A stretch of 64,000 nucleotides of DNA, taken from the NCBI RefSeq assembly GCF_034092375.1, contig NZ_CP139302.1, positions 1,426,001-1,490,000 on the forward strand, given 5' to 3'. Shown piece by piece: positions 37,757 to 48,506 of the stretch. The position numbers and the translations under genes are program-made. How positions within the stretch are numbered: the stretch's first letter is position 1; each line of letters begins with the position of its first letter. Below the pieces are notes generated by a model. The model did no database searches, was not told the DNA's origin, and worked only from the letters and a program-made list of their open reading frames with translations. Origin of the DNA: Prochlorococcus sp. MIT 1300 (GTDB lineage: Bacteria > Cyanobacteriota > Cyanobacteriia > PCC-6307 > Cyanobiaceae).

Positions 37757-38791
37757 TTAGAGAGAGACTCGTCGGGTTGCCCATGGATTAATTAAGTCTT
37801 TGGCTGTTTTAACTGCTAGTTCTAACCCTTCTGGCCAATCTCTCAAGTTCATTTTTTTTTCCTGGGCTTGTGACAAATACGGTTGTATGAGTGCACGTGC
37901 CATGCCGCCAAAAGCGATGCCCGAAGGGCCAACATTGTTGTTTATGTGCTCAATTGTGTGAGAGTTTGTTCCCCCTGCTATTTGTATTGGGCCTGGGGGC
38001 AATAGATGTTTCATTTTTTCCCAAAGCGCAATGGAAACTCTGGATGTTCCTTTGCCTAAATCACCACTCATTGGACGACCATCTAATTGCCAAAGTGGAT
38101 TTAGTCCAAATCTGGTTATGGAAGAGTGCCTTTGCCAAAGTTCTCTGGCTAGAGAATTTACTGTGAGGTTGTGACCTTCTAACCCACAACTAACTGCTAA
38201 CCGCCTGAAAGGCACTTCAGCTGATATTAATTCTGCAATTATTGCTTCAAAGTTTTTACTTCTTCCAGAAGATGTGTGGATTTCAACCGCATCTGGCTTG
38301 ATGTTAGAAATGAGATGTTTGTAATCACCAATTACTAGATTTGTTTCTTTTTCACGGATTAGTCCCAGTGGACATGCTGTTAAACAGCGACCACATCCAT
38401 AGCATTTATTTGCGTTGACCCCTTGATTTTCTTCGATTGCTTCCGCGGGACAAATCTTTTCACATGGACGAGGACATTCCTTTGGACAAAGCTTTGGATT
38501 AAATGAGGCTTTGCGAAAATGTACATCTTTCCCATCGCTAATGCTGATCATTAACCAAGGTCGATTGCCATAATTATTTTTTGCCCAATCCAATCCTTTT
38601 CTAGCTGCTCGGACAACTGCTATATCTGCGGCTACATCTACGCAATGGACTCCAGCAACAGCATATACAGCACATAAATCACTTATAGATAAAAGATCTT
38701 GATTGCTTGCTCCGCAAATTAATTTCACCCATGCCCCATGGGCTAGGGCATTATTTCCAGAAAGTACTTTGTGTTGATTGTTAACGCCCAA
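37757..38791 (-). CDS. ldpA: Iron-sulfur protein LdpA (light-dependent period)
   Basis: A 344-residue protein of the cyanobacterial clock input. Cysteines at 102, 106, 110 and 114, then 130, 133, 136 and 140 (CYGCGRCLTACP), can hold two iron-sulfur clusters that sense redox state. N- and C-terminal parts match the LdpA family, which reports light intensity to the KaiABC clock. Prochlorococcus lacks kaiA, so the role here may differ. It is 8 bases downstream of ndhN on the same strand. Confidence 0.9.
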   Translation of the reverse strand: MGVNNQHKVLSGNNALAHGAWVKLICGASNQDLLSISDLCAVYAVAGVHCVDVAADIAVVRAARKGLDWAKNNYGNRPWLMISISDGKDVHFRKASFNPKLCPKECPRPCEKICPAEAIEENQGVNANKCYGCGRCLTACPLGLIREKETNLVIGDYKHLISNIKPDAVEIHTSSGRSKNFEAIIAELISAEVPFRRLAVSCGLEGHNLTVNSLARELWQRHSSITRFGLNPLWQLDGRPMSGDLGKGTSRVSIALWEKMKHLLPPGPIQIAGGTNSHTIEHINNNVGPSGIAFGGMARALIQPYLSQAQEKKMNLRDWPEGLELAVKTAKDLINPWATRRVSL

Positions 38792-38799
38792 TTTGGAAC

Positions 38800-39261
38800 T
38801 TATTTTTTTAGCAAAGCTTGCATTGGTTCCCAGCGAAGGTTTCTAGAGCCCCCCATTTCAACCACTATCTTCAAACGTTTTTCACGACTACATAAATCCT
38901 TTAAAGCGAGTAGTTCTGAGCGCGATAGAACTTGACCTTCGAGGAGCCAAAGTATTAATGGACTGCTTGCATCCATGAATTGGTTTAGTTGAGGTATGAC
39001 TTGTTGAACCTCTCCAACGGCAGCGTTTCTAGCAACATTTTGATGCCCTAGGTGTGGTGGTCGAATGCCATGAAGCTTTAGGAGGAATTCTTCTGGGTCG
39101 CCTAAACCTCTTGCCGTAAGAATTTGTGTGCGATATCCCATCTTCCTTAATCGACGGAGCAATCTTGTTTCGGCACCACCCTCAAGTGGTACGTGAATAG
39201 CAACACAGCCAAAGGCTTCTAGGTCATCGCGAAACCCTCTACCAGAGAGCAACAGCGGCAT
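38800..39261 (-). CDS. ndhN: NAD(P)H-quinone oxidoreductase subunit N
   Basis: The 153-residue product, [18 protein letters not shown] to the end, matches NdhN, a hydrophilic subunit of the thylakoid NDH-1 complex found only in cyanobacteria and plastids. It takes part in cyclic electron flow and respiration. ATG start; ndhN and ldpA form a two-gene unit divergent from the ribosomal cluster. Confidence 0.93.
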   Translation of the reverse strand: MPLLLSGRGFRDDLEAFGCVAIHVPLEGGAETRLLRRLRKMGYRTQILTARGLGDPEEFLLKLHGIRPPHLGHQNVARNAAVGEVQQVIPQLNQFMDASSPLILWLLEGQVLSRSELLALKDLCSREKRLKIVVEMGGSRNLRWEPMQALLKK

Positions 39262-39659
39262 GGTTAGTAATTTAATTCGAAACTAAGTCTGGCAGGTTTT
39301 TGGTAAATCATCAGAAAACGATCAGCGGTGGTGTAGGGTTTTAGTTTGCTTGCCTTTCTGTGCCCGTCCGCTAGCCGGGCCTCCAGGAATTCAAGCAGAT
39401 TCGGTGATAGCACCGGATCCAATGGTCACAACGAAATTAAGGGCCCTGTTCTTTAAATTCGTCGGGAAACTGACCAACATTTTCGAATGTTGGAAAAGTC
39501 TCAGCCAGCTGATTCACTCGCTAGCTAAATCCGAGATCTCTAAACAAAGTCTGCTTTTAGCAGTGCTAATTAAGTTTTCGGTCATGACAGCTCTGCAAAG
39601 ATCAGCAAAAACCTTTTAGCCCTTTTTAAGGGGTTTCCACGCTGGCGTTAATTTCTCCA
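39262..39659. promoter_or_regulatory. Divergent promoter and structured leader before rplC
   Basis: About 400 bases between ndhN and rplC, with no supported gene. It contains a perfect 8-bp hairpin with a TTCG tetraloop (39474-39493: CCAACATT-TTCG-AATGTTGG). A second hairpin just before rplC pairs CCCTT with AAGGG (about 39618-39632). A long structured leader suggests control of the whole cluster. No certain -35/-10 pair was found. Confidence 0.5.
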
Positions 39660-40319
39660 ATGTCTATAGGCATCCTCGGGAAGAAATTGGGTATGTCCCA
39701 GTTCTTCGATGAAAATGGCAGAGCTGTTCCGGTCACTTTGATCGAGGCAGGACCTTGTCGAATTACCCAACTAAAGAGCATCGACACTGATGGTTATTCC
39801 GCAGTGCAGATTGGCTTCTGCAATATTCGCGAGAAGCTAATTAATAAACCCGCCAAAGGACATCTATCAAAGTCTGGCGATGCCTTATTGCGATATTTAA
39901 AGGAATATCGTGTCGAAGCTCTCGAAGGTTTTGAACTGGGTAGCGCAATTACGGTTGGTGATTTTGAGGCAGGTCAGAAAGTCGATGTAAGCGGAGACAC
40001 GATGGGACGTGGTTTCGCTGGTTATCAAAAGCGTCATGGCTTTAGTCGTGGTCCTATGAGTCATGGTTCAAAAAACCACCGCGAACCTGGATCAACTGGT
40101 GCAGGTACCACCCCTGGAAGAATTTACCCAGGCAAGAGGATGGCAGGTCGTTATGGCGGGAAACAAATAACTACACGTGGGTTAAAGATTCTGAAAGTTG
40201 ATAGTGAAAGGAATTTGTTGGTTGTTAAGGGTTCTGTCCCTGGCAAGCCAGGTTCACTACTTAATATCAAACCCGCTAAGCGTGTTGGTGTTCACATTCC
40301 TCAAGGGGGAGGTAAGTGA
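39660..40319 (+). CDS. rplC: 50S ribosomal protein L3
   Basis: First gene of the cluster (219 aa). L3 folds near the peptidyl-transferase centre and starts large-subunit assembly. [13 protein letters not shown] at the N-terminus and [21 protein letters not shown] are conserved. The TGA overlaps the rplD ATG. Confidence 0.98.
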   Translation: MSIGILGKKLGMSQFFDENGRAVPVTLIEAGPCRITQLKSIDTDGYSAVQIGFCNIREKLINKPAKGHLSKSGDALLRYLKEYRVEALEGFELGSAITVGDFEAGQKVDVSGDTMGRGFAGYQKRHGFSRGPMSHGSKNHREPGSTGAGTTPGRIYPGKRMAGRYGGKQITTRGLKILKVDSERNLLVVKGSVPGKPGSLLNIKPAKRVGVHIPQGGGK

Positions 40320-40954
40320 TGGTTAATTGTGTTTTAAAAGACTGGAAAGGTAAGGATGCCGGTGAGGCAAGCCTAGATTTAAAGGTCGCCAAAGAGACCA
40401 CAGCTGTTGATCTAATGCATAGAGCTGTTCTGCGGCAGCAGGCTCATATGCGTCAAGGGACTGCAAGCACCCTTACGAGATCAGAGGTTCGTGGAGGTGG
40501 ACGAAAGCCCTATAAGCAAAAAGGGACTGGTAGAGCTCGGCAGGGCTCTATTAGAACCCCTCTTCGACCTGGGGGAGGAATTATTTTTGGGCCCAAGCCT
40601 CGTAGTTATTCATTGGCGATGAATCGCAAAGAACGTCGCTTGGCGTTAAGAACCGCGCTTATGGCTCGTGTTTCTGATCTTGTAGTTGTTAAGGGTTTTG
40701 GGGTCGATCTCAAAGCTCCTAAAACAAAAGAGATCACTGCCGCACTGCAGCGGTTGGGTATCAGTTCCGATTCCAAAGTCCTGATTATTCTTTCTGATCC
40801 CTCTGAGATCATTAGTCGCTCTGTGCGCAATCTCGAGAAGGTCAAATTGATTGCTGCAGATCAGTTGAATGTCTTTGATCTACTTCATGCCAACTCACTG
40901 GTTGTAGGTGAAAAGGCCTTGTCACAGATACAGGAGGTTTATGGTGATGACTGA
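40319..40954 (+). CDS. rplD: 50S ribosomal protein L4
   Basis: 211 residues. The extended loop ([20 protein letters not shown]) reaches the exit tunnel. In enteric bacteria L4 also represses its own operon; whether it does so here is unknown. ATG at 40319 shares bases with the rplC stop; a GTG three bases upstream is less likely. Confidence 0.97.
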   Translation: MVNCVLKDWKGKDAGEASLDLKVAKETTAVDLMHRAVLRQQAHMRQGTASTLTRSEVRGGGRKPYKQKGTGRARQGSIRTPLRPGGGIIFGPKPRSYSLAMNRKERRLALRTALMARVSDLVVVKGFGVDLKAPKTKEITAALQRLGISSDSKVLIILSDPSEIISRSVRNLEKVKLIAADQLNVFDLLHANSLVVGEKALSQIQEVYGDD

Positions 40955-41249
40955 GCGGTTTACTGGCAGGCTTGCAGATGTGATTAGGCGTCCCCTTATC
41001 ACAGAGAAGGCAACCACTGCCTTAGAAATGAATCAGTACACCTTTGAGGTAGACCATCGAGCAGCCAAGCCTGATATCAAGGCAGCAGTCGAACAAATGT
41101 TTGATGTTCGCGTTGTTGGTATCAGCACTATGAATCCTCCAAGGCGCACTAGACGCATAGGGCGTTTCGCTGGTAAACGAGCCCAGGTTAAGAAAGCTGT
41201 GGTTCGTCTTGCTGAGGGCAATTCGATTCAACTCTTCCCTGAGTCATGA
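40947..41249 (+). CDS. rplW: 50S ribosomal protein L23
   Basis: 100 residues, beginning [22 protein letters not shown]23 sits at the tunnel exit, where trigger factor and SRP dock. A strong AGGAGG at 40932-40937 gives nine-base spacing to this ATG; an ATG at 40941 is too close. Overlaps rplD by 8 bases. Confidence 0.96.
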   Translation: MTERFTGRLADVIRRPLITEKATTALEMNQYTFEVDHRAAKPDIKAAVEQMFDVRVVGISTMNPPRRTRRIGRFAGKRAQVKKAVVRLAEGNSIQLFPES

Positions 41250-41265
41250 GGTTTAGCTAAAAGAA

Positions 41266-42129
41266 ATGGCAATTCGTTCTTATCGTCCTTACACCCCAGG
41301 AACTCGTACCAGGGTAGTTACTGACTTCAGCGAGGTTACTGCTCGCAAGCCTGAACGCTCCCTTGTGGTAGCAAAGCATCGCCGAAAGGGGCGTAATAAT
41401 CGCGGGGTTATTACCTGTCGCCATAGAGGCGGAGGCCATAAGCGTCTATATAGGGTCATTGATTTTCGCCGTAATAAGCATGGAGTTACGGCCAAGGTTG
41501 CGGCAATCCATTACGACCCTCATAGGAATGCACGCTTAGCTCTTCTTTTTTATTCCGATGGGGAGAAGCGCTATATCCTTGCTCCTGCAGGGATTGCTAT
41601 TGGTCAAGAGGTTGTTTCCGGACCTGACTCTCCAATAGAGGTTGGGAATGCACTTCCCTTGTCCTCAATACCATTAGGTTCAAGTGTTCATAACGTTGAG
41701 TTGTATGCGGGTCGTGGAGGGCAAATGGCTCGCACAGCAGGAGCAAGCGCTCAGGTTATGGCTAAAGAGGGAGATTATGTAGCTCTTAAGTTGCCCTCCA
41801 CTGAGGTTCGCCTGGTTCGCCGTGAGTGTTATGCGACTCTTGGTGAGGTAGGGAACTCTGAAGTCAGAAATACCAGTCTTGGCAAGGCTGGAAGGCGTCG
41901 GTGGCTTGGACGGCGCCCTCAGGTTCGTGGCAGTGTGATGAACCCTTGTGATCACCCTCATGGAGGTGGTGAGGGTCGAGCCCCTATTGGGCGTGCCGGT
42001 CCTGTTACTCCTTGGGGCAAGCCTGCATTAGGACTTAAGACTCGCAAGAAGAATAAGCCTAGTAACAAGCTTGTCCTTCGAAAACGTCGTCGAACCTCTA
42101 AACGTAGTCGTGGCGGAAGAGATTCTTGA
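41266..42129 (+). CDS. rplB: 50S ribosomal protein L2
   Basis: 287 residues; one of the best conserved ribosomal proteins, needed for subunit joining and peptide transfer. The conserved [14 protein letters not shown] block near the end is intact. 16 bases after rplW. Confidence 0.98.
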   Translation: MAIRSYRPYTPGTRTRVVTDFSEVTARKPERSLVVAKHRRKGRNNRGVITCRHRGGGHKRLYRVIDFRRNKHGVTAKVAAIHYDPHRNARLALLFYSDGEKRYILAPAGIAIGQEVVSGPDSPIEVGNALPLSSIPLGSSVHNVELYAGRGGQMARTAGASAQVMAKEGDYVALKLPSTEVRLVRRECYATLGEVGNSEVRNTSLGKAGRRRWLGRRPQVRGSVMNPCDHPHGGGEGRAPIGRAGPVTPWGKPALGLKTRKKNKPSNKLVLRKRRRTSKRSRGGRDS

Positions 42130-42164
42130 TGTCACCTTTATTTTTTACTCTCACATAATTCGCC

Positions 42165-42440
42165 ATGGGACGATCACTTAAAAAAGGACCATTTATCTCT
42201 GACAGTCTTCTTAGGAAGATTGAGAAGCAGAATGCTGATGATGACAAGTCAGTCATTAAAACTTGGTCTAGGGCTTCCACCATCCTTCCGATGATGATTG
42301 GCCACACCATTGCTGTTCACAACGGCAGAGCCCATGTGCCTGTCTTCGTTACAGAGCAGATGGTTGGCCACAAATTGGGGGAGTTTGCTCCAACCAGAAC
42401 TTTTAAAGGCCACATTAAAGACAAGAAAGGAGGTCGCTGA
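42165..42440 (+). CDS. rpsS: 30S ribosomal protein S19
   Basis: 91 residues, beginning [10 protein letters not shown]. It pairs with S13 in the small-subunit head and touches the P-site tRNA. 35 bases after rplB. Confidence 0.98.
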   Translation: MGRSLKKGPFISDSLLRKIEKQNADDDKSVIKTWSRASTILPMMIGHTIAVHNGRAHVPVFVTEQMVGHKLGEFAPTRTFKGHIKDKKGGR

Positions 42441-42444
42441 GTCA

Positions 42445-42807
42445 ATGACAATGTCAACTTCAACGGCACAGATTGCCCAAGCACATGGCCGCTTTATTCG
42501 TGGCTCAGTATCAAAGGTTCGACGCGTACTTGATCAAATACGTGGGCGGACATATCGCGAGGCATTAATCATGCTTGAGTTCATGCCATATCGCTCAACT
42601 GGGCCTATTACCAAGGTTCTTCGTTCAGCTGTCGCGAACGCGGAACACAACCTTGGATTAGATCCAGCTTCTCTTGTGATTTCTCGAGCTAGTGCTGATA
42701 TGGGCCCACCCATGAAGCGCTATAGACCTCGTGCTCAAGGTCGCGCATTTGCGATTAAGAAGCAGACCTGTCACATCAGCATTGCTGTGACCACAACCGA
42801 TTCCTGA
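42445..42807 (+). CDS. rplV: 50S ribosomal protein L22
   Basis: 120 residues; its loop ([21 protein letters not shown]) lines the tunnel at the macrolide site. ATG at 42445 follows an AAGGAGGT at 42427-42434. The upstream extension of the frame lies inside rpsS and is not used; MSTSTAQ at 42451 is an alternative. Confidence 0.95.
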   Translation: MTMSTSTAQIAQAHGRFIRGSVSKVRRVLDQIRGRTYREALIMLEFMPYRSTGPITKVLRSAVANAEHNLGLDPASLVISRASADMGPPMKRYRPRAQGRAFAIKKQTCHISIAVTTTDS

Positions 42808-42828
42808 CCCCCCTAAGATTTCGAACAG

Positions 42829-43557
42829 ATGGGACACAAAATCCATCCAACTGGCTTACGACTGGGGATCACCCAGGAGCACCGATCCCGTTGGTATGCC
42901 CCCAGTAAGACTTATCCGATTCTTCTTCAAGAGGATGACAGAATCCGAACGTTCATCCATAAGAAGTATGGTGCTGCTGGTATTAGTGATGTATTGATTG
43001 CTCGTAAAGCAGATCAACTTGAAGTTGAACTCAAGACTGCCAGGCCAGGCGTTTTGGTGGGGCGCCAGGGAAGCGGTATAGAAGAACTCCGTACAGGCAT
43101 CCAAAAAACTATTGGTGATCGGAGCCGACAGGTCAGGATCAATGTGGTTGAGGTTGAAAGAGTAGACGCAGATGCTTTTTTGCTTGCTGAATACATTGCT
43201 CAGCAGCTTGAAAAGAGGGTCGCTTTTAGAAGAACAATACGAATGGCCGTTCAACGTGCTCAGCGTGCAGGAGTCTTGGGCCTAAAGATTCAAGTTGGTG
43301 GAAGGCTTAATGGCGCTGAAATAGCTCGCACAGAGTGGACTCGTGAAGGTCGAGTACCGTTGCACACTCTTCGTGCTGAGATTGATTATGCGACAAAGGT
43401 CGCCACTACTACCTACGGGGTTTTAGGAATCAAAGTATGGGTCTTTAAAGGTGAAGTACTAGCTAAAGAAGACCAACCAGTGCCTGTGGGTGCAAACCCA
43501 CGGCGGAGGGGTAACAGGAGACCCCAACAGTTTGAAGACCGTTCTAACGAGGGATGA
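42829..43557 (+). CDS. rpsC: 30S ribosomal protein S3
   Basis: 242 residues, with [14 protein letters not shown] at the start and a KH domain ([16 protein letters not shown]). S3 helps form the mRNA entry and its helicase. The C-terminal tail ([18 protein letters not shown]) is basic then acidic. Confidence 0.97.
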   Translation: MGHKIHPTGLRLGITQEHRSRWYAPSKTYPILLQEDDRIRTFIHKKYGAAGISDVLIARKADQLEVELKTARPGVLVGRQGSGIEELRTGIQKTIGDRSRQVRINVVEVERVDADAFLLAEYIAQQLEKRVAFRRTIRMAVQRAQRAGVLGLKIQVGGRLNGAEIARTEWTREGRVPLHTLRAEIDYATKVATTTYGVLGIKVWVFKGEVLAKEDQPVPVGANPRRRGNRRPQQFEDRSNEG

Positions 43558-43573
43558 TCCAGAGGCCTAAATT

Positions 43574-44059
43574 ATGTTAAGTCCGAAACGCGTCAAATTC
43601 CGTAAGCAACAAAGGGGCCGTATGCGCGGTGTTGCTACTAGGGGCAACACAATTGCCTTTGGTAAGTTTGCCCTGCAAGCTCAAGAGTGTGGTTGGATCA
43701 CATCTCGCCAAATTGAGGCGAGTCGACGAGCAATGACCCGTTATGTAAAACGGGGAGGGAAGATTTGGATCAGAATCTTTCCAGATAAGCCTGTCACTAT
43801 GAGGCCTGCTGAGACTCGTATGGGTTCTGGTAAAGGTAATCCAGAGTTTTGGGTTGCTGTTGTCAAGCCTGGTCGAATACTTTTTGAGATGGGGGGCAGT
43901 GAGGAAATTACTGAAGCCATAGCTAAAGAGGCTATGCGTCTCGCTCAGTACAAGCTTCCGGTCAAAACAAAGTTTTTGTCCTTGGAGGAAGAAGAAAACA
44001 ATTCTTCAGTTGACTCTCAGTCTTCTGAAAGCTCAACCCTTACCCCCGCGGAGTCTTAA
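43574..44059 (+). CDS. rplP: 50S ribosomal protein L16
   Basis: 161 residues, against about 137 in most bacteria. The body ([36 protein letters not shown]) is normal; the extra is a C-terminal Ser/Glu-rich tail from about 138. L16 contacts the tRNA elbow in the A site. Confidence 0.97.
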   Translation: MLSPKRVKFRKQQRGRMRGVATRGNTIAFGKFALQAQECGWITSRQIEASRRAMTRYVKRGGKIWIRIFPDKPVTMRPAETRMGSGKGNPEFWVAVVKPGRILFEMGGSEEITEAIAKEAMRLAQYKLPVKTKFLSLEEEENNSSVDSQSSESSTLTPAES

Positions 44060-44062
44060 CTC

Positions 44063-44275
44063 ATGGCTCGATCCGACACAGCTGAGGTGAGGAAGCTCAC
44101 TGATGCCGACATCACAGAACAGATTGACGGTCTTCGCCGTGAATTGTTTGATCTGCGCTTTCAGCAAGCTACTAGGCAGCTCACTAACACCCATCGTTTC
44201 AAAGAGGCACGCATCAAACTTGCCCAACTTTTGACGGTGCAGAAGGAGCGGAGTCGCTCCAGCTCTCCCTCCTGA
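44063..44275 (+). CDS. rpmC: 50S ribosomal protein L29
   Basis: 70 residues, a two-helix protein near the exit tunnel. [12 protein letters not shown]-type motif appears as [19 protein letters not shown]. Begins three bases after rplP. Confidence 0.95.
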   Translation: MARSDTAEVRKLTDADITEQIDGLRRELFDLRFQQATRQLTNTHRFKEARIKLAQLLTVQKERSRSSSPS

Positions 44276-44292
44276 TTCCCTTATTAGATCTC

Positions 44293-44562
44293 ATGGCACT
44301 TAAGGAAAGGCTCGGTACTGTCGTCAGCGACAAAATGGATAAAACGGTTGTCGTGGCAGTCGTTAACCGTTTCCCACATCCCATCTATCAGAAAACGGTT
44401 AGCAGAACTACTCGATATAAGGCTCACGATGAGGAGAACACTTGTCGTGTAGGGGATCGAGTTCGTATTACGGAGACTCGACCAGTAAGCAGGTCAAAAC
44501 GATGGTCTGTAGCAGAAGTTCTTAGCCACAGCTTTAAAGCTGAGGAGGAGGCCTCAAAATGA
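44293..44562 (+). CDS. rpsQ: 30S ribosomal protein S17
   Basis: 89 residues; [16 protein letters not shown] and [16 protein letters not shown] identify the OB-fold S17, a primary 16S rRNA binder. The stop overlaps rplN by 4 bases. Confidence 0.97.
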   Translation: MALKERLGTVVSDKMDKTVVVAVVNRFPHPIYQKTVSRTTRYKAHDEENTCRVGDRVRITETRPVSRSKRWSVAEVLSHSFKAEEEASK

Positions 44563-44924
44563 TTCAACAAGAAACATTCTTAACTGTTGCTGATAACAGT
44601 GGAGCCAAACGAATTCAATGTATCCGAGTTTTGGGGTCGAATAGACGTTATGCCCATGTCGGGGACGTAATAGTTGCCGCAGTAAAGGATGCGATGCCAA
44701 ATATGGGCGTCAAAAAGTCTGAGGTTGTCAAAGCAGTTGTTGTTCGTACTAAGGCAACTATGCGGCGGGATACAGGCAATTCGATTCGTTTTGATGATAA
44801 TGCGGCAGTACTTATTAATGACGATAAAAACCCTCGTGGTACAAGGGTTTTTGGACCTGTCGCGCGTGAATTACGAGAGCGTAATTTCACTAAAATAGTT
44901 TCTCTTGCTCCGGAGGTGATCTGA
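44559..44924 (+). CDS. rplN: 50S ribosomal protein L14
   Basis: 121 residues, starting [18 protein letters not shown]14 forms the intersubunit bridge near the GTPase site. One base separates it from rplX. Confidence 0.98.
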   Translation: MIQQETFLTVADNSGAKRIQCIRVLGSNRRYAHVGDVIVAAVKDAMPNMGVKKSEVVKAVVVRTKATMRRDTGNSIRFDDNAAVLINDDKNPRGTRVFGPVARELRERNFTKIVSLAPEVI

Positions 44925-44925
44925 A

Positions 44926-45282
44926 ATGACAAATTCGACTCAAAAACCGACACCTTCTAAGCACGTCAAGATGCGTATTCGGAAGGGTGACACTGTGCAG
45001 GTGATTACTGGAAAAGATAAAGGGAAAACAGGAGAAGTTATACGAACAATTCCTCTTCAAAATCGTGTGATAGTGCAAGGTATCAATCTTCGTACCAAGC
45101 ACGTTAAGCCAACTCAAGAGGGGGAAACTGGTCGAATAGTTACTGAAGAGGCATCTCTCCATGCATCGAATGTAATGCTGTATTCAACTTCTAAAAAGGT
45201 TGCAAGTCGGGTTGAACTTTTTGTAGATAAAGATGGAACGAAGAAGCGTCGATTAAAGAAAACTGGTGAATTAATTGATTAA
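44926..45282 (+). CDS. rplX: 50S ribosomal protein L24
   Basis: 118 residues; the KOW motif is [18 protein letters not shown]. It starts large-subunit assembly near 23S domain I. A 92-base spacer follows, the longest in this part of the cluster. Confidence 0.96.
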   Translation: MTNSTQKPTPSKHVKMRIRKGDTVQVITGKDKGKTGEVIRTIPLQNRVIVQGINLRTKHVKPTQEGETGRIVTEEASLHASNVMLYSTSKKVASRVELFVDKDGTKKRRLKKTGELID

Positions 45283-45374
45283 TCACCGGTTCTCTTTAAA
45301 ACCTCTCTAATTCAAGTTCTTGCTTTCCCAACACAATCTTCTGACCACGTCCAGAAGTACTCAAACTCCAATCT

Positions 45375-45914
45375 ATGTCACTTAAAAAACGCTATAGAGA
45401 GAAAATTCAGCCAAAGTTGCTGAAAGATTTAAATCTCTCAAATATCCATCAAGTTCCAAGGGTGGTAAAAGTCACGGTAAATCGTGGACTTGGAGAAGCT
45501 GCCCAAAATGCTAAGTCTCTGGAAGCATCCATAAATGAATTAGCAACAATTACTGGTCAGAAAGTATTGGTGACTAGAGCCAAGAAAGCAATCGCTGGAT
45601 TTAAAATTCGGCAAGGAATGCCAATTGGCTGTGCCGTAACTCTTAGAGGGGAAAGGATGTATGCCTTTTTAGAGAGATTGATTAATTTAGCGCTCCCAAG
45701 GATTCGTGACTTCCGAGGCGTAAGCCCTAAGAGTTTTGATGGGCGTGGTAATTACACCCTGGGTGTGAGGGAGCAAATTATTTTCCCTGAGATTTCTTTC
45801 GACAAAATTGATGCAATCAGGGGAATGGACATCACCATTGTGACTTCAGCCCGTTCGGATGAAGAGGGCCGTGCCCTGCTTCGTGAGATGGGAATGCCTT
45901 TTCGCAATAACTGA
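45375..45914 (+). CDS. rplE: 50S ribosomal protein L5
   Basis: 179 residues, binding 5S rRNA in the central protuberance. [11 protein letters not shown] and [16 protein letters not shown] are typical. No structured element was found in the 92-base spacer before it. Confidence 0.97.
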   Translation: MSLKKRYREKIQPKLLKDLNLSNIHQVPRVVKVTVNRGLGEAAQNAKSLEASINELATITGQKVLVTRAKKAIAGFKIRQGMPIGCAVTLRGERMYAFLERLINLALPRIRDFRGVSPKSFDGRGNYTLGVREQIIFPEISFDKIDAIRGMDITIVTSARSDEEGRALLREMGMPFRNN

Positions 45915-45934
45915 GCTTTTCTTCGCAAACGACT

Positions 45935-46336
45935 ATGGCTAATCACGATCCAATTTCAGACATGCTGACTCGCATTCGCAATGCTAGTGAGAAGCGTCAT
46001 GAAACCACTAAGGTTCCAGCTTCACGCATGTCTCGCAGCATTGCGAAAGTTCTTCAGCAAGAAGGTTTCATTGCTGACATTAGTGAGGAAGGAGAGGGAG
46101 TCCGATCACAGCTAGTGCTTCAATTGAAGTACAGCGGAAAACATCGGCATCCAACAATTCGCTCAATGCAGAGAGTTAGCAAGCCAGGATTGCGCATTTA
46201 TAAAAACACTCGTGGACTTCCAAAAGTTCTTGGCGGTTTGGGAGTTGCCATCATTTCCACCTCTAAGGGTGTGATGAGTGACCGTGACGCCCGTAAACAA
46301 GGCGTTGGCGGAGAAGTCCTCTGCTACGTGTATTGA
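45935..46336 (+). CDS. rpsH: 30S ribosomal protein S8
   Basis: 133 residues, with MLTRIRNA and the C-terminal [11 protein letters not shown]. It binds 16S helix 21. S14, found before S8 in many bacteria, is absent, as is usual in cyanobacteria. Confidence 0.97.
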   Translation: MANHDPISDMLTRIRNASEKRHETTKVPASRMSRSIAKVLQQEGFIADISEEGEGVRSQLVLQLKYSGKHRHPTIRSMQRVSKPGLRIYKNTRGLPKVLGGLGVAIISTSKGVMSDRDARKQGVGGEVLCYVY

Positions 46337-46351
46337 TTAGGAGTTAAAACT

Positions 46352-46891
46352 ATGTCTCGTATAGGGAAAACACCAATTCAGTTGCCAGAGAAAGTTGCCG
46401 TTACACTTGATGGCCTTTCTGTGACGGTAAAAGGGCCTAAAGGTGAGTTGAGCCGAACTCTGCCGGATGGTGTGAGTATTAGTCAGGTTGAAAACACCAT
46501 AGTGGTGGCACCAACCAGTGAGAAACGTAAGTCCAGGGAACGTCATGGACTATGCAGGACTTTGATCGCAAATATGGTCGAGGGGGTTAGTAAGGGTTAT
46601 TCCCGCAGATTGGAAATCGTTGGAGTTGGTTCTCGTGCTCAGGTGAAGGGTAAGACCTTGGTTGTGAGTGCTGGCTTTAGTCATCCTGTAGAAGTTGTTC
46701 CTCCCTCAGGCATAACTTTTGCTGTCGAGAACAACACTAATGTGACTGTTTCTGGGGCTGATAAGGAGTTGGTAGGGAACGAAGCTGCGAAAATTCGTGC
46801 AATTCGTCCACCTGAACCTTACAAGGGGAAGGGGATTAAATACCAAGGAGAACGCATAAGAAGGAAGGCCGGTAAATCTGGCAAGAAATAA
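46352..46891 (+). CDS. rplF: 50S ribosomal protein L6
   Basis: 179 residues; [15 protein letters not shown] at the start and [20 protein letters not shown] at the end. Located near the factor-binding site and sarcin-ricin loop. Confidence 0.98.
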   Translation: MSRIGKTPIQLPEKVAVTLDGLSVTVKGPKGELSRTLPDGVSISQVENTIVVAPTSEKRKSRERHGLCRTLIANMVEGVSKGYSRRLEIVGVGSRAQVKGKTLVVSAGFSHPVEVVPPSGITFAVENNTNVTVSGADKELVGNEAAKIRAIRPPEPYKGKGIKYQGERIRRKAGKSGKK

Positions 46892-46922
46892 GAGTTTTCT
46901 CTCAACTTTTTTAATTATCATC

Positions 46923-47291
46923 ATGTCAACTCTTTCTCGAAAACAGCAGACACAGAAGCGCCACAAGCGTCTTCGTCGTCATTTGAATGGGACTCCAAGC
47001 CGCCCTCGTTTGGCAGTTTTTCGTTCAAACAATCATATTTATGCCCAGGTTATTGATGATGAAGCTCAAAGCACTTTATGTGCTGCTTCAACCTTGGACA
47101 AGGCATTGCGCACTACGCTCAAAGCTGATGGGAGCAGTTGTGATGCATCGATCGCTGTCGGCGAGTTGGTTGCTAAACGTGCTCTTGAAAAAGGTATTCA
47201 ACAGGTTGTCTTCGACCGAGGTGGCAACCTTTATCACGGTCGGGTTAAAGCCCTAGCCGATGCAGCCCGGGAAGCGGGCCTTAAATTCTGA
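46923..47291 (+). CDS. rplR: 50S ribosomal protein L18
   Basis: 122 residues; binds 5S rRNA with L5. [18 protein letters not shown] and [25 protein letters not shown] are conserved. L30 normally follows S5 but is missing here as in other cyanobacteria. Confidence 0.97.
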   Translation: MSTLSRKQQTQKRHKRLRRHLNGTPSRPRLAVFRSNNHIYAQVIDDEAQSTLCAASTLDKALRTTLKADGSSCDASIAVGELVAKRALEKGIQQVVFDRGGNLYHGRVKALADAAREAGLKF

Positions 47292-47305
47292 CTCCTTCTC
47301 TGACT

Positions 47306-47944
47306 ATGACCGAATCAAATTCTAAAAACAAATCAAAAGACATTCCAGCGGCAGCTGATGTTCCTGCTGCTGCAGATGGGCAACAGCAGGAACAACGCCG
47401 TGGTGGTGGCAATCGTGAGCGCCGTGGTGGACGACGGGGGGATCGACGTGGCCATGAGCGTGATTCTGAATGGCAAGAAAGAGTCGTTCAGATAAGACGT
47501 GTCTCTAAAACTGTTAAAGGTGGTAAGAAGATGAGTTTTAGGGCAATAGTTGTTGTCGGGAATGAAAAGGGTCAGGTAGGTGTGGGTGTTGGTAAGGCTG
47601 GGGATGTTATTGGAGCAGTTCGCAAGGGAGTCGCAGACGGTAAGAAGCATCTCGTCAAGGTGCCTTTGACCCGCCATAGTTCTATTCCTACACTCTCAAA
47701 TGGCAGAGATGGCGCAGCAAGTGTACTTATTCGTCCTGCTGCACCAGGAACAGGTGTAATCGCAGGGGGTTCGATACGTACAGTGCTTGAATTAGCAGGT
47801 ATTAAGAACGTTTTGGCTAAGAGGTTGGGTAGCAAAACCCCCTTAAATAATGCTCGGGCTGCAATGGTGGCTCTAGCAGGCCTACGTACTCATAAGGAGA
47901 CCGCTAAAGAACGTGGAATCTCTCTTGAACAGATTTTCTCCTGA
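47306..47944 (+). CDS. rpsE: 30S ribosomal protein S5
   Basis: 212 residues, with an N-terminal extension of about 50 residues. Positions 31-50 are an arginine/glycine-rich stretch ([20 protein letters not shown]). The S5 core ([17 protein letters not shown]) is normal and shapes decoding fidelity. The extension may bind RNA. Confidence 0.97.
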   Translation: MTESNSKNKSKDIPAAADVPAAADGQQQEQRRGGGNRERRGGRRGDRRGHERDSEWQERVVQIRRVSKTVKGGKKMSFRAIVVVGNEKGQVGVGVGKAGDVIGAVRKGVADGKKHLVKVPLTRHSSIPTLSNGRDGAASVLIRPAAPGTGVIAGGSIRTVLELAGIKNVLAKRLGSKTPLNNARAAMVALAGLRTHKETAKERGISLEQIFS

Positions 47945-47955
47945 TTGGATTTCAA

Positions 47956-48417
47956 ATGACACTTCAACTTGACTCTCTAAAACCAAATAAAGGCGCTAGG
48001 CGTCAAAAATTACGCAAAGGAAGAGGTATTGCTGCTGGCCAAGGTGCTAGTTGTGGTTTTGGAATGCGTGGACAAAAGTCACGTTCAGGTAGGCCTACAA
48101 GGCCTGGTTTTGAAGGTGGACAAATGCCTCTCTATAGGCGAGTCCCAAAGTTAAAGCACTTTCCTTTAGTGAATTCAAAGTCTTTTACTGTTGTCAATGT
48201 ATCAGCTTTGAATGACTTGAAGGCTGGAAGCACAATTAACCTTGATTCCTTAGTCAAGTCAGGCATCGTTACCAACCCTAAAAGTCCTTTGAAAGTGTTG
48301 GGTAATGGTTCTTTGAAAGTGAAGTTGAATGTTCAGGCAGCTGCATTCACCTCTACAGCTCGCAGCAAGATAGAAGAGGCTGGTGGAACATGTGAAGTCC
48401 TTGATCTTGGGAGTTGA
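47956..48417 (+). CDS. rplO: 50S ribosomal protein L15
   Basis: 153 residues; [24 protein letters not shown] and [17 protein letters not shown] are the L15 signature. An 89-base spacer with competing hairpins separates it from secY. Confidence 0.97.
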   Translation: MTLQLDSLKPNKGARRQKLRKGRGIAAGQGASCGFGMRGQKSRSGRPTRPGFEGGQMPLYRRVPKLKHFPLVNSKSFTVVNVSALNDLKAGSTINLDSLVKSGIVTNPKSPLKVLGNGSLKVKLNVQAAAFTSTARSKIEEAGGTCEVLDLGS

Positions 48418-48457
48418 AGTTACTGACTCTTGTACAAGAAATGACTAGCAATCTATT

Positions 48458-48486
48458 ATTCTCTAGTTGCTAGAGAATATTCTCTA
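48458..48486 (+). promoter_or_regulatory. Mutually exclusive hairpins between rplO and secY
   Basis: Segment A ATTCTCTAG (48458-48466) pairs perfectly with B CTAGAGAAT (48470-48478) across a TTG loop. A third segment C, ATTCTCTA (48479-48486), could also pair with B. AAAAATTATTTT follows. The layout resembles an attenuator controlling secY relative to the ribosomal genes. Confidence 0.45.
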
Positions 48487-48506
48487 AAAATTATTTTGTA
48501 GTTTTC

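Noticed and set aside
39350-39619. 89-residue plus-strand frame in the rplC leader
   Set aside because: It spans the stable TTCG hairpin, has no recognisable feature, and an untranslated leader explains the region better.
41266-42129. Opposite-strand frames across the ribosomal genes
   Set aside because: These are shadows of highly biased coding sequence.
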